NCBI GenBank assembly: GCA_017432685.1
Contig: JAFRIR010000041.1
Span: 1 to 64,000 of the forward strand
Direction of reading: 5' to 3'
From: Flexilinea sp.
GTDB lineage: Bacteria; Chloroflexota; Anaerolineae; Anaerolineales; Anaerolineaceae
Length of the DNA stretch: 64,000 bases
Shown one piece after another: positions 54,846 to 63,105 of this stretch. The stretch's first letter is position 1. Every line of letters starts with the position of its first letter. The translations under genes were made by a program, and so were the position numbers. The notes under the pieces were generated by a model. The model saw only the letters and a list, made by a program, of their open reading frames with translations. It did not search any database and was not told the origin of the DNA.

Positions 54846-54880
54846 GACATTAGACAATAGACATTAGACTTAAGACTTTA
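54846..54880. repeat. Heptad array, AGACATT type
   Basis: Units AGACATT, AGACAAT, AGACATT, AGACTTA and AGACTTT lie just upstream of the lipoprotein gene, directly adjoining the left end of a MITE. Confidence 0.75.
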
Positions 54881-55103
54881 GGGAACCTCTAAAAACTAAC
54901 GGGCGGGGGTATGGGGGCTGCATAGTATAGCCTGCTCCGTAAGGTACGGGCTGTCGCCCGGTTTATATGCGGAGCAGGAGCTTCGCCCCACTCAAACCAT
55001 GGCGCGGGAAGGCTATTTCCCGAGTAAAAATCAATTAGATTCCCGCGCCATAACGATTGAACTGTGAATGAGGATATAAGTTTAAGAGTTTTTAGAGGTT
55101 CCC
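54881..55103. mobile_element. MITE-like element, copy 1
   Basis: The ends GGGAACCTCTAAAAACT and AGTTTTTAGAGGTTCCC are perfect 17-bp inverted repeats enclosing about 190 bp without coding capacity. The interior shares GCGGGGGTATGGGGGC, TGCTCCGTAAGGTACGGGC and an inner inverted repeat (GGCGCGGGAA / TTCCCGCGCC). The flanks are TTTA and TTAA, a possible AT-rich target duplication. It lies between the lipoprotein gene and recA terminator. Confidence 0.85.
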
Positions 55104-55107
55104 TTAA

Positions 55108-55136
55108 AGAAAACAGGTGCCGGGAAGCACCTGTTT
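55108..55136 (-). terminator. recA terminator
   Basis: A perfect 10-bp stem AAACAGGTGC / GCACCTGTTT has a 6-nt loop. On the minus strand it is followed by TCTTT, 38 bp after the recA stop. Confidence 0.85.
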
Positions 55137-55173
55137 CGAAAAAAATTTTGCTCATTGCCACTGATCGGAAGGA

Positions 55174-56376
55174 TCAGAAATCATCATCATCATCATCTTC
55201 TTCTTCGTCGTCATCATCATCACTCAGTTCAAGATAGATGGGGCCTTTGCCGGTTGGTTTAAATCCGACATTATTATTGGTTTCTTCGTCATTATCATCG
55301 TCGTCATCTTCGGCTTTGAACTGAAGGATCGGTGTCTCGGCATCCTTTGCAAACTCCCGGACCTTTTCTTCGATCTCAGCGCACAGTTCTGGGTTCGTGT
55401 TCAGGAAATCAATAGCTTTGTCCCGACCCTGTCCGAGTTTGAGATCCTGATAGGAATAAAAGGCTCCGCGTTTCTTGACAATGTCAAGCTCGGCTGCCAT
55501 ATCGAGAATTTCAGCTGTTTTGTTAATGCCCTGGTCATGCATCAGGTCAAATTCCGCCACGGCAAAGGGCGGCGCAACCTTGTTTTTCACGACCCGGACC
55601 CGGGTGTGCCCGCCAATGATCTCGCCATTCTTCTTGATAGAGTTGACCCGGCGCACATCCATACGGATGGAGGCATAAAACTTCATCGCCAGGCCGCCGG
55701 TGGTTGTTTCCGGATTTCCAAATACGATCCCGATTTTTTGACGCAGCTGGTTTGTGAAGATGACAGCGGTCTTTGTCTGGTTGATGATGCCGGAGAGCTT
55801 GCGCATGGCCTGGGAGATCAGACGGGCCTGCATCCCCATCGATGCGTCTCCCATGGAGCCTTCGATTTCCGCCCGTGGGACCAGCGCGGCCACGGAGTCA
55901 ACGATGATGACGTCAACAGCGCCGGAACGGACCAGTGTTTCACAAATCTCCAGCGCCTGTTCACCGGTATCCGGCTGGGAGACCAGCAGCTCGTTGATAT
56001 CGACGCCGATTTTTTGCGCATAGATCGGGTCAAGTGCGTGTTCCATGTCGATGAAAGCAGCGGTACCGCCCAGCTTTTGCGCTTCCGCAACGACATGCAG
56101 GCAGATAGTTGTTTTCCCGGAGGATTCCGGACCGTAAATTTCGGTGATCCGTCCCCGCGGGATACCGCCGACACCCAGTGCCAGGTCCAGTCCCAGGGAA
56201 CCGGTGGAGATCACTTCTATTTCCATTTGTTTTGCTTCGCCGAGCTTCATGATGGAACCTTCGCCGTAACGTTTTGAGATATCAGTCAATGCCTTTTTCA
56301 GCATCATCTTTCGGGCTTCCGGATCGATTTCGGTTACCGGGGAAAGGGGTTCGGTTGGTTTTGTCTTTTTTGCCAT
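55174..56376 (-). CDS. recA: Recombinase A
   Basis: RecA, 400 aa, somewhat longer than usual (about 350). It catalyses strand exchange and triggers SOS cleavage of LexA. Walker [10 protein letters not shown] is at residues 82-90, Walker B follows in [10 protein letters not shown], and L2 contains [22 protein letters not shown]. The extra length is in an N-terminal leader ([18 protein letters not shown]) and a strongly acidic C-terminal tail ending in runs of Asp and Glu, an extreme version of the tail that moderates DNA binding in E. coli RecA. GGAG lies about 9 nt upstream of the ATG. A GAAC-containing sequence 85 bp upstream is too poor a match to call an SOS box. Confidence 0.97.
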   Translation of the reverse strand: MAKKTKPTEPLSPVTEIDPEARKMMLKKALTDISKRYGEGSIMKLGEAKQMEIEVISTGSLGLDLALGVGGIPRGRITEIYGPESSGKTTICLHVVAEAQKLGGTAAFIDMEHALDPIYAQKIGVDINELLVSQPDTGEQALEICETLVRSGAVDVIIVDSVAALVPRAEIEGSMGDASMGMQARLISQAMRKLSGIINQTKTAVIFTNQLRQKIGIVFGNPETTTGGLAMKFYASIRMDVRRVNSIKKNGEIIGGHTRVRVVKNKVAPPFAVAEFDLMHDQGINKTAEILDMAAELDIVKKRGAFYSYQDLKLGQGRDKAIDFLNTNPELCAEIEEKVREFAKDAETPILQFKAEDDDDDNDEETNNNVGFKPTGKGPIYLELSDDDDDEEEDDDDDDF

Positions 56377-56510
56377 GTTGGTTTACTCCGTTACTTTCAT
56401 AAAACTTTTTTCAAATGCTGCTTAAGCATAGCATGGAAATGAAAAAAAAGCAAGATATTAGAACATATTTACTCACATAAAAAGAATTTCTTGTTTATTG
56501 TAATATTTCG

Positions 56511-56539
56511 TTATTGTCCCGAAATATCAACGGTATAAT
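56511..56539 (+). promoter_or_regulatory. Promoter of the mgtA transcript
   Basis: TTATTG (56511-56516) and TATAAT (56534-56539) have a 17-bp spacer. Transcription would start at about 56546, the left end of the MITE, so the element would lie in the 5' leader. Confidence 0.55.
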
Positions 56540-56545
56540 GATTAT

Positions 56546-56737
56546 GGACACATCTAAAAACTAAAGGGCGGGGGTATGGGGGCGGCAGTTATTGCCTGCT
56601 CCGTAAGGTACGGGCTGACGCCCGATTTATATTCGGAGCAGGAGCTTCGCCCCACGGAAACCTCCCGAGGAGATTCAGAGAATTTATTCTCTGAATCTCC
56701 TCGGGACAGAGAAAAATTGGAGTTTTTAGAGGTGCCC
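56546..56737. mobile_element. MITE-like element, copy 2, in the mgtA leader
   Basis: The ends GGACACATCTAAAAACT and AGTTTTTAGAGGTGCCC match with two mismatches. The left interior matches copy 1 (GCGGGGGTATGGGGGC, then TGCTCCGTAAGGTACGGGC), but the right interior is a different perfect inverted repeat (GATTCAGAGAA / TTCTCTGAATC). The element is mosaic. It lies between the predicted promoter and the leader ORF of mgtA. Confidence 0.85.
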
Positions 56738-56761
56738 ATAAATAAGGAAAAGGAGGCGTTC

Positions 56762-56839
56762 GTGACTGATTACTTTCTAAGCAGCTCATATCAAATTGAT
56801 GACTGCAGATGTTTGCGGGCGTTTCCGGTATTCTTTTAA
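56762..56839 (+). CDS. Candidate 25-residue leader peptide upstream of mgtA
   Basis: A GTG start at 56762 has a strong AGGAGG 5 nt upstream. The frame encodes 25 residues beginning MTDYFLSSS, with an Asp-Asp pair and two Cys in the middle and PVFF at the end, and stops at TAA 56837-56839. It is followed at 56867 by a terminator and then by mgtA. Such an ORF-plus-terminator arrangement suggests control of mgtA by translation of the leader, by analogy to the mgtL leader in enteric bacteria, though the peptide sequence is unrelated. The ribosome binding site is as good as that of mgtA itself. Function is inference. Confidence 0.5.
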   Translation: MTDYFLSSSYQIDDCRCLRAFPVFF

Positions 56840-56866
56840 CGAAAGCTGGACGATCCGCATATTTAC

Positions 56867-56900
56867 GGTCATCTCTGAATAAGTGATGACCTTTTTCTTT
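56867..56900 (+). terminator. Terminator (possible attenuator) in the mgtA leader
   Basis: GGTCATC / GATGACC form a 7-bp stem (two more pairs after a mismatch) followed by TTTTTCTTT, 27 bp before the mgtA start and 27 bp after the leader ORF stop. No other gene on this strand needs a terminator here, so it most likely acts on the mgtA transcript itself. Confidence 0.65.
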
Positions 56901-56926
56901 AAATACAAATATGAGGAGGTGCAGCG

Positions 56927-59638
56927 ATGACCTTCACCCTTGATTTTAAAAACAGGAGCGCGGCAAAGGAAGCCGCTGAACGGGAAAAGACTGCGAAGAT
57001 GATGAAAAAACTGGCCCGGACTGCCGGTTATGATGCATCTACGCTTTATGCGATCTATTCTTCATCTGAGCATGGGATGGATCGGGAAGCGGTGGAAGAT
57101 TCCCGCGATGAATATGGAAGGAACCATGTGGACCGCGGGAAGAAGGTTTCAGTCTTCAAACGGGTCTGGGACTCCTTTGTCAATCCTTTTACCCTGGTTC
57201 TGATGGGCCTTGCGGTAGTTTCCGCTTTTACGGATATCATTTTTGCCGCTCCCGGTGAAAAGAATTATGCGACAGTGATCATCATTACGACCATGGTGAT
57301 GATCAGCGGAGTGCTGCGTTTTGTGCAGGAGACCCGCAGCGGCGACGCGGCGGAAAAACTGCTGGACATGATCACCAACACCGCCTGTGTGGAACGTATC
57401 GAGGACGGGAAAAAAGAGATCCCGATTGACGAGATCGTCTGCGGCGATATCATCTGGCTCAGTGCGGGGGACATGATCCCTGCGGATGTACGCATCCTGC
57501 AGGCAAAGGACCTTTTCATTGCCCAGGCTTCCCTGACCGGGGAAAGTGAACCGGTGGAAAAGTTCGCGGAATGTGAAAACCCGAAAGCTCCGCTGACGGA
57601 ACTTACCAACATGGCATTTATGGGTACCACAGTCATCAGCGGCAGCGCCAGGGCGATCGTTGTTGCGGTCGGCAACCATACGGTTCTGGGCGGAATGACG
57701 AAGGAAATGGACACGAAACCGGTAGAAACCAGCTTTGATAAGGGCGTGAATGCGGTTTCCTGGATCCTGATCCGCTTTATGCTGGTCATGGTCCCCATTG
57801 TGCTCTTTGTCAACGGCTTTACCAAAGGGGACTGGATGCACGCAGTGCTGTTTGCCCTGTCCATCGCGGTGGGGCTGACGCCGGAAATGCTGCCGATGAT
57901 CGTGACTACTGCGCTGTCAAGAGGCTCGGTAGCCATGAGCAGGAAAAAGGTCGTCATCAAAAACCTGAATGCGATCCAGAATTTCGGCTCTATCGATATC
58001 CTCTGTACGGATAAGACCGGAACGCTGACACAGGACAGGGTCGTTCTGGAACTTCATCTGGATCTGCACGGAAATGAGGACGAACGTGTCCTGCGGCATG
58101 CCTATCTGAACAGTTATTTTCAGACCGGACTGAAGAACCTGATCGATATTGCCATCATCGAAAAACAGGACGAGTTGGGTTCGGATTCCCTTCGTGATAG
58201 CTATACCAAGATCGATGAGATCCCCTTTGATTTTGAACGCCGCAGGATGAGCGTTGTGGTGGCGGACCCGGCGGGAAAAACGCAGATGATCACAAAAGGC
58301 GCTATCGAGGAAATGCTCAAGTGCTGTACCTATGCGGAGATCGACGGTCAGGTGATCCCGCTTTCGGATGAAGTGCGCAATTTTGTTCTGGAGAAGTCAG
58401 ATGATCTGAATGATAAGGGTATGCGGGTCATCGCGGTGGCCCATAAGACCAACCCGTCGCCGGTCGGGAAGTTCTCGGTTTCAGATGAGTCTGAGATGGT
58501 TCTGATCGGTTTTCTCGGCTTTCTGGATCCGCCGAAAGAGACTACACAAGAAGCGATCGAACGGCTGCATGAACATGGGATCACGGTCAAGATCCTGACC
58601 GGTGACAATGAAAAAGTCACCTGTGCCATATGCCGGAAGGTCGGACTGGATGTTCACAGGACCCTGCTCGGTGCGGATGTGGAAGCCATGAATGATGAGG
58701 AACTGCTGAATGCTGCTGAAGAGATCAGTGTGTTCGCCAAGCTCTCTCCGTCTCAGAAAGCACGGATCATCACCGTGCTGCGGAATGCCGGTCATACCGT
58801 CGGGTATATGGGTGACGGGATCAACGATGCCGCTGCCATGACCCGGTCCGATGTGGGCATTTCTGTCGATACAGCGGTGGATATCGCCAAGGAAGCGGCG
58901 GGTGTGGTTCTGCTGGAGAAAGATCTGAACGTCATCATTGACGGTGTCATTGAAGGAAGGAAGACTTATGCCAACATGATCAAATATATCAAGCTGACGG
59001 CTTCCTCGAACTTCGGGAACATGTTTTCGGTATTGGCGGCCAGTGCCTTTCTTCCTTTTCTGCCGATGGCAGCGCTGCAGCTGCTGCTGCTGAACCTGAT
59101 CTACGACATCTCCTGTACGGCGATCCCCTGGGACAATGTGGATGAGGATTACCTCAAAAAACCGCGCAATTGGGATGCGGGAGCTATCAGCCGCTTTATG
59201 CTTTGGATGGGGCCGACCAGCTCTGTGTTCGATGTTCTCACCTACCTGCTGATGTATTTCATCATCTGCCCGATGTTCACCGGCGGGGCGCTTTTCCCGG
59301 CACTGACGGATCCGGCTGCCATTGATCTCTATGAATCGGTATTCCAGACGGGTTGGTTTATTGAGACGATCTGGTCCCAGACCCTGGTGATCCATCTGAT
59401 TCGTACAGAAAAAATACCCTTCCTGCAGAGCCATGCTTCTCCGACGGTGACGCTGCTGAGTCTGGCAGGGTTGGCGGTTGCAACAGCGATCCCCTTCTCT
59501 CCGCTGGCAGGAGCCTTCGGAATGACCCCGATGCCCGGTGTTTATTGGGGATGGCTTGCTGGGATCCTGGCGGGATATATGATGCTGGTGCTTGGTGTGA
59601 AGGCGATCTATATCCGGAGATTCAAAGAATGGCTGTAA
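56927..59638 (+). CDS. mgtA: Mg2+-transporting P-type ATPase (MgtA/MgtB type)
   Basis: P3B-type ATPase, 903 aa, importing Mg2+ across the inner membrane. It has about ten membrane segments. [11 protein letters not shown] (actuator, about residue 200), the phosphorylation motif DKTGTLTQD (Asp about 362), KGAIEEML of the nucleotide-binding domain and [19 protein letters not shown] of the hinge are all intact. The N-terminal extension with the [10 protein letters not shown] segment and the [14 protein letters not shown] motif in the membrane half are typical of MgtA. GAGGAGG lies 8 nt upstream of the ATG. An unusual leader with a small ORF and a terminator precedes it. Transcription ends at the hairpin at 59828. 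Confidence 0.95.
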   Translation: MTFTLDFKNRSAAKEAAEREKTAKMMKKLARTAGYDASTLYAIYSSSEHGMDREAVEDSRDEYGRNHVDRGKKVSVFKRVWDSFVNPFTLVLMGLAVVSAFTDIIFAAPGEKNYATVIIITTMVMISGVLRFVQETRSGDAAEKLLDMITNTACVERIEDGKKEIPIDEIVCGDIIWLSAGDMIPADVRILQAKDLFIAQASLTGESEPVEKFAECENPKAPLTELTNMAFMGTTVISGSARAIVVAVGNHTVLGGMTKEMDTKPVETSFDKGVNAVSWILIRFMLVMVPIVLFVNGFTKGDWMHAVLFALSIAVGLTPEMLPMIVTTALSRGSVAMSRKKVVIKNLNAIQNFGSIDILCTDKTGTLTQDRVVLELHLDLHGNEDERVLRHAYLNSYFQTGLKNLIDIAIIEKQDELGSDSLRDSYTKIDEIPFDFERRRMSVVVADPAGKTQMITKGAIEEMLKCCTYAEIDGQVIPLSDEVRNFVLEKSDDLNDKGMRVIAVAHKTNPSPVGKFSVSDESEMVLIGFLGFLDPPKETTQEAIERLHEHGITVKILTGDNEKVTCAICRKVGLDVHRTLLGADVEAMNDEELLNAAEEISVFAKLSPSQKARIITVLRNAGHTVGYMGDGINDAAAMTRSDVGISVDTAVDIAKEAAGVVLLEKDLNVIIDGVIEGRKTYANMIKYIKLTASSNFGNMFSVLAASAFLPFLPMAALQLLLLNLIYDISCTAIPWDNVDEDYLKKPRNWDAGAISRFMLWMGPTSSVFDVLTYLLMYFIICPMFTGGALFPALTDPAAIDLYESVFQTGWFIETIWSQTLVIHLIRTEKIPFLQSHASPTVTLLSLAGLAVATAIPFSPLAGAFGMTPMPGVYWGWLAGILAGYMMLVLGVKAIYIRRFKEWL

Positions 59639-59655
59639 AAGCTTATAACAATTAA

Positions 59656-59817
59656 GGGCACCTCTAAAAACTATCGAGCGGGGGTATGGGGGCTGCATAG
59701 CCCCCGGAAACCATGGCGCGGGAAGGTTATTTTCCGAGAATCAATCATTCTGAATCCCGCGCCATTAGGAAAAAACTGTGAATGAGGATAAAATTTTAAG
59801 AGATTTTAGAGGTTTCC
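59656..59817. mobile_element. MITE-like element, copy 3
   Basis: The ends GGGCACCTCTAAAAACT and TTTTAGAGGTTTCC are flanked on both sides by TTAA, a probable target duplication. The interior matches copy 1 (GGCTGCATAG, ATGGCGCGGGAAGG, AACTGTGAATGAGGATA) but lacks the left palindrome. It lies just after the mgtA stop. Confidence 0.85.
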
Positions 59818-59827
59818 TTAATGAAAC

Positions 59828-59865
59828 GGGGACGGATCTGCTGAGCGGGTCTGTCCCCCTTTTTT
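59828..59865 (+). terminator. Terminator downstream of mgtA
   Basis: GGGGAC-g-GATC pairs with GGTC-t-GTCCCC, followed by CCTTTTTT. Confidence 0.8.
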
Positions 59866-59903
59866 GTATTTTCATTTATAATTAACCCGGAAAGGAATAT
59901 GCG

Positions 59904-60812
59904 ATGGAAAACAGGCATAAAAAGGCTCTGATTTTGCTGAACAATTCCGCCGGGACCGGAAAAGCCGGGCTGAACACCTGGCTCATCATCAAAAAAATTG
60001 CCGAAAAAGGCTATGAACCGATCGTCTACCCGATCTTGCCCGGAACGGACCTGGTCAGTGAAAACATCTTATTCGCTTATGAGGGAGAGGTCGATCTTGT
60101 TCTCTGCAGCGGTGGGGACGGAACGCTGAACCATGTGGTCCAGGGACTTATGGGGCTGCGGGCAAAACCGCGGCTGGCTTATCTTCCCGCCGGGAGCACG
60201 AATGATTTTGCCCGGACGCTGGGAATTCCCTCTGACTTTGACAAGGCCCTGGATATGGCGACACAGGATCAGACCTTTCGCTATGACGTGGGAAGGCTGA
60301 ACGGACGCTGTTTCAATTATGTGGCTGCATTTGGCGCCTTTTCGGCTGTCAGTTACGCAACGGATCAGCAGCTGAAAAATATCCTGGGGCATGCAGCCTA
60401 TATTGTCAGCGCTGTCTCCGATTTATATGAAAACATGCGGTACAGCCGCCGCATCCGGATTGAGGCGGATGATTTTGTCCTGGAAGATGATTATATTTTC
60501 GGGGTTGTCTGCAATTCCGCTTACGTGGCAGGTTTCAGCGTTTTCAAAGATATGGATGTGCGCCTTGACGACGGGAAGATGGAGATCCTGCTCATCAAAA
60601 CGCCGAAAACCGCCGCGGACCTGCAGGGGATCCTGAACGCTGTCCAGCGCGGGACAACGGATGACCCCTTCCTCACTTTCAGGCATATCTCGAATGCGCG
60701 CTTCCTTTCCGAAAGCAGCATTGCCTGGACCGTGGACGGTGAATACGGCGGCTCCTTCAAAGAGACGGAGATCCGCATTGAACAGCAGGCGGTCTCCATC
60801 ATGCGCTGCTGA
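59904..60812 (+). CDS. Diacylglycerol kinase-like lipid kinase (DagK/YegS family)
   Basis: Cytoplasmic or peripheral lipid kinase, 302 aa, of the DAGK catalytic-domain family, probably recycling diacylglycerol to phosphatidic acid. The nucleotide-binding motif CSGGDGTLNHVVQG is intact, LNNSAGTGKAG precedes it, and LPAGSTNDFARTLGIP is the usual second motif. VDGEYG and the C-terminal strand pair close the fold. AAAGGA lies 7 nt upstream of the ATG. It stands alone. The last nine codons, including the stop (GCAGGCGGTCTCC...), are repeated twice more downstream as part of a triplicated repeat, so the gene's 3' end was copied along with the intergenic element. Confidence 0.9.
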   Translation: MENRHKKALILLNNSAGTGKAGLNTWLIIKKIAEKGYEPIVYPILPGTDLVSENILFAYEGEVDLVLCSGGDGTLNHVVQGLMGLRAKPRLAYLPAGSTNDFARTLGIPSDFDKALDMATQDQTFRYDVGRLNGRCFNYVAAFGAFSAVSYATDQQLKNILGHAAYIVSAVSDLYENMRYSRRIRIEADDFVLEDDYIFGVVCNSAYVAGFSVFKDMDVRLDDGKMEILLIKTPKTAADLQGILNAVQRGTTDDPFLTFRHISNARFLSESSIAWTVDGEYGGSFKETEIRIEQQAVSIMRC

Positions 60813-61377
60813 GTCGGTAGCACATGGAGACTGCTCTTGTGCTGCAGCGAAGCCTGCACACAAGGGCTGTATCTCGTGTTGCGTCGTATAACTGCGTCAT
60901 CAAACATATCTCAGCGCACAACGAGATACGCCCCTGCTGTGCGGGCTTCGCCGCAGCAGCAGAAACGTCTCGTTGTGCTGCGTAAAAAAGCAGGCGGTCT
61001 CCATCATGCGCTGCTGAGTCGGTAGCACATGGGGACTGCTCTTGTGTTGCAGCGAAGCCTGCACACAAGGGCTGTATCTCGTGTTGCGTCATCAAACATA
61101 TCTCAGCGCACAACGAGATACGCCCCTGCTGTGCGGGCTTCGCCGCAGCAGCAGAAACGTCTCGTCGTGCTGCGTAAAAAAGCAGGCGGTCTCCATCATG
61201 CGCAGCTGAGTCGGTAGCACATGGAGACTGCTCTTGTGTTGCAGCGAAGCCTGCACACAAGGGCTGTATCTCGTGTTGCGTCGTATAACTGCGTCATCAA
61301 ACAATCTCAGCGCACAACGAGATACGCCCCTGCTGTGCGGGCTTCGCCGCAGCAGCAGAAACGTCTCGTCGTGCTCT
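60785..61377. repeat. Triplicated about 195-bp unit containing the kinase 3' end and family B repeats
   Basis: Three tandem units start at 60785, 60990 and 61182 (205, 192 and about 195 bp). Each begins with the last 28 bp of the lipid kinase gene, then a family B pair (CTTGTG...CACAAGG around GCAGCGAAGCCTGC, then CGAGATACGCCCCTGCTGTG and GCAGCAGCAGAAACGTCTCG). Unit 2 lacks 13 bp (GTATAACTGCGTC). Near-identity points to recent duplication. No ORF in it is credible. The whole gap 60813-61573 is repeat plus a short AT-rich stretch. Confidence 0.9.
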
Positions 61378-61386
61378 TGTGCTCAA

Positions 61387-61458
61387 GCGGGGTCAGATCC
61401 CTCCGACTCTTCGCTCGTGCTTTGCACATCGCGCGAGTCTCCGGATTCTGACCCCGGT
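61387..61458. repeat. Family A short palindromic repeat
   Basis: GGGGTCAGATCCCTCCGACTC at the left and GCGCGAGTCTCCGGATTCTG then ACCCC at the right form an imperfect palindrome, matching 13322-13390. It follows the triplicated block. Confidence 0.7.
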
Positions 61459-61573
61459 GCCCCTGAAAAATGTGAAATCAACAAAAGCAGGGTATAATTA
61501 ATTCCATATATTAAAACCTGAAACAATAAAACCTGAAAAACCGATCCGGCATTTCAGAGAAAGGCAGTCCGCA

Positions 61574-63076
61574 ATGAATTGGCTGATATATGGCATGATA
61601 TATCTGGGCAGCGCACTGATGGTATATAACATATACAGTTATATTCATTTTGCCGGGCGTCTTCAGGAGAAAAAAGACTGGGGAAAAGAACGGAACATCC
61701 TGTATATCCCCATCTTCCTGCTGGTTCTGTTCCTGCTCGGTTATCTGGCGGTGGGCATTTTCGGCAAGCCGGACTTCGTCATTTCCGGCATTCTCTTCGG
61801 GGGCAGTGTTTTCGTCTTCATCATTTTTAAACTGCTGCAGTTCATCACCAACCGGGTGCAGGAAAACGAGCAACTGGAGGCCAAAGTGATGGCTGCTGAA
61901 GAAACCAGCAAATCAAAAACCGCCTTCCTCTCCCGCATCAGCCATGAAATGCGGACGCCCATGAATGCCATCATCGGGCTGGACACCATCGCTCTCAAAA
62001 ACCCCGATCTCCGGCCGGAGACCCGGGATCAGCTGGAAAAGATCAATGTCAACGCCTACCATTTGCTGGGCCTGATCGATAACGTCCTGGAAATGAACGA
62101 GATCGATTCCGGTCAGATGGCGCTGCGGGAGGAGACCTTCTCGCTCAGGAAGATGCTTGCCTCACTCAACAAACTCTTCCGCAATGACTGCATTGAAAAA
62201 GGCTTGGAATATCAGAGCGCTGTTATCGGGACGCTGGACGAAGCCTATATCGGGGATGAAACACGGCTCAAACAGGCGCTGTTCAATACACTGGGCAATG
62301 CGGTCAAATTCACATCCGCTCCGGGGACGGTCACTTTCACGACTGAACAGATCATGAGCGGCGATGATGGATGCACGATGCGCTTCATCATCTCCGACAC
62401 CGGGATCGGCATCAGCGAAGAATTTATGGCAAAGCTTTACGATCCCTTCGCTCAGGAAGATATGACCATGACCAACCGCTACGGCGGCAGCGGACTGGGA
62501 ATGGCGATCGTCAAAAACATCGTTGATAAGATGGGCGGACAGATCGTTGTCAAAAGCAAAAAAGGCAGCTGGAGCACCTTCACCATCACCATTCCGTTGA
62601 AGAGGATTCCGAAGGAGGAGAATGCTGAAGCGGAAGAAAACAGTTTCAGCGCCGAAGCTGAAGAGGAAAAATCCCTTCAGGGCAGCCATGTGCTGATCGC
62701 TGAGGACATTGACCTGAATGCGGAGATCCTCATCGACCTGCTGGATATGGAAGAGGTGAGCGCGGACCGGGCCGAAAACGGTCAAATCGCCGTTGAAAAA
62801 TTCTCTTCCAGTCCCGAAAATTACTATGACGCGGTTCTGATGGACCTGCGTATGCCCGTCATGGACGGCCTGGAAGCGGCACGGAATATCCGTGCACTGG
62901 GACGTCCGGATGCGGAAAAGGTTCCCATTATTGCGGTTTCCGCAAACGCTTCGGAAACAGACAGAAAAGATTCGCTGGCTGCCGGCATGAATGCGCACCT
63001 TGCCAAACCGGTGGATGCGGAAAAATTATATGAAACCCTTGAAAAACTGATGGCACACTGCCGGACAGCGGCATGA
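61574..63076 (+). CDS. Hybrid histidine kinase with a C-terminal receiver domain
   Basis: Membrane sensor kinase of 500 aa. Three hydrophobic segments (about residues 4-24, 42-62 and 67-92) with little extracellular sequence suggest sensing in or near the membrane. HisKA has FLSRISHEMRTPMNAIIG with His124 as phosphoacceptor. The ATPase domain has DTGIGISEEF and GLGMAIVKNIVDKMGG. After an acidic linker a receiver domain (VLIAEDIDLNAEIL, VLMDLRMPVMDG with Asp about 423, AKPVDAEKL) completes a hybrid kinase. ATG 61574 has AGAAAGG upstream. The next gene, 29 bp on, encodes a response regulator and is probably its partner. Confidence 0.93.
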   Translation: MNWLIYGMIYLGSALMVYNIYSYIHFAGRLQEKKDWGKERNILYIPIFLLVLFLLGYLAVGIFGKPDFVISGILFGGSVFVFIIFKLLQFITNRVQENEQLEAKVMAAEETSKSKTAFLSRISHEMRTPMNAIIGLDTIALKNPDLRPETRDQLEKINVNAYHLLGLIDNVLEMNEIDSGQMALREETFSLRKMLASLNKLFRNDCIEKGLEYQSAVIGTLDEAYIGDETRLKQALFNTLGNAVKFTSAPGTVTFTTEQIMSGDDGCTMRFIISDTGIGISEEFMAKLYDPFAQEDMTMTNRYGGSGLGMAIVKNIVDKMGGQIVVKSKKGSWSTFTITIPLKRIPKEENAEAEENSFSAEAEEEKSLQGSHVLIAEDIDLNAEILIDLLDMEEVSADRAENGQIAVEKFSSSPENYYDAVLMDLRMPVMDGLEAARNIRALGRPDAEKVPIIAVSANASETDRKDSLAAGMNAHLAKPVDAEKLYETLEKLMAHCRTAA

Positions 63077-63105
63077 TACCGACAGATGGTGTTGAAGAGG
63101 TGACG

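Noticed and set aside
56459..56473. Possible LexA (SOS) box upstream of recA around AGAACATATTTACTC.
   Set aside because: Only one half-site (GAAC) is good; the second half does not match known LexA consensus sequences, and the LexA site of this lineage is unknown to me.
60837..61497. Open frames of 60-150 codons on both strands in the triplicated block.
   Set aside because: They repeat with the DNA unit, start inside palindromic repeats and have no ribosome binding sites or family resemblance.
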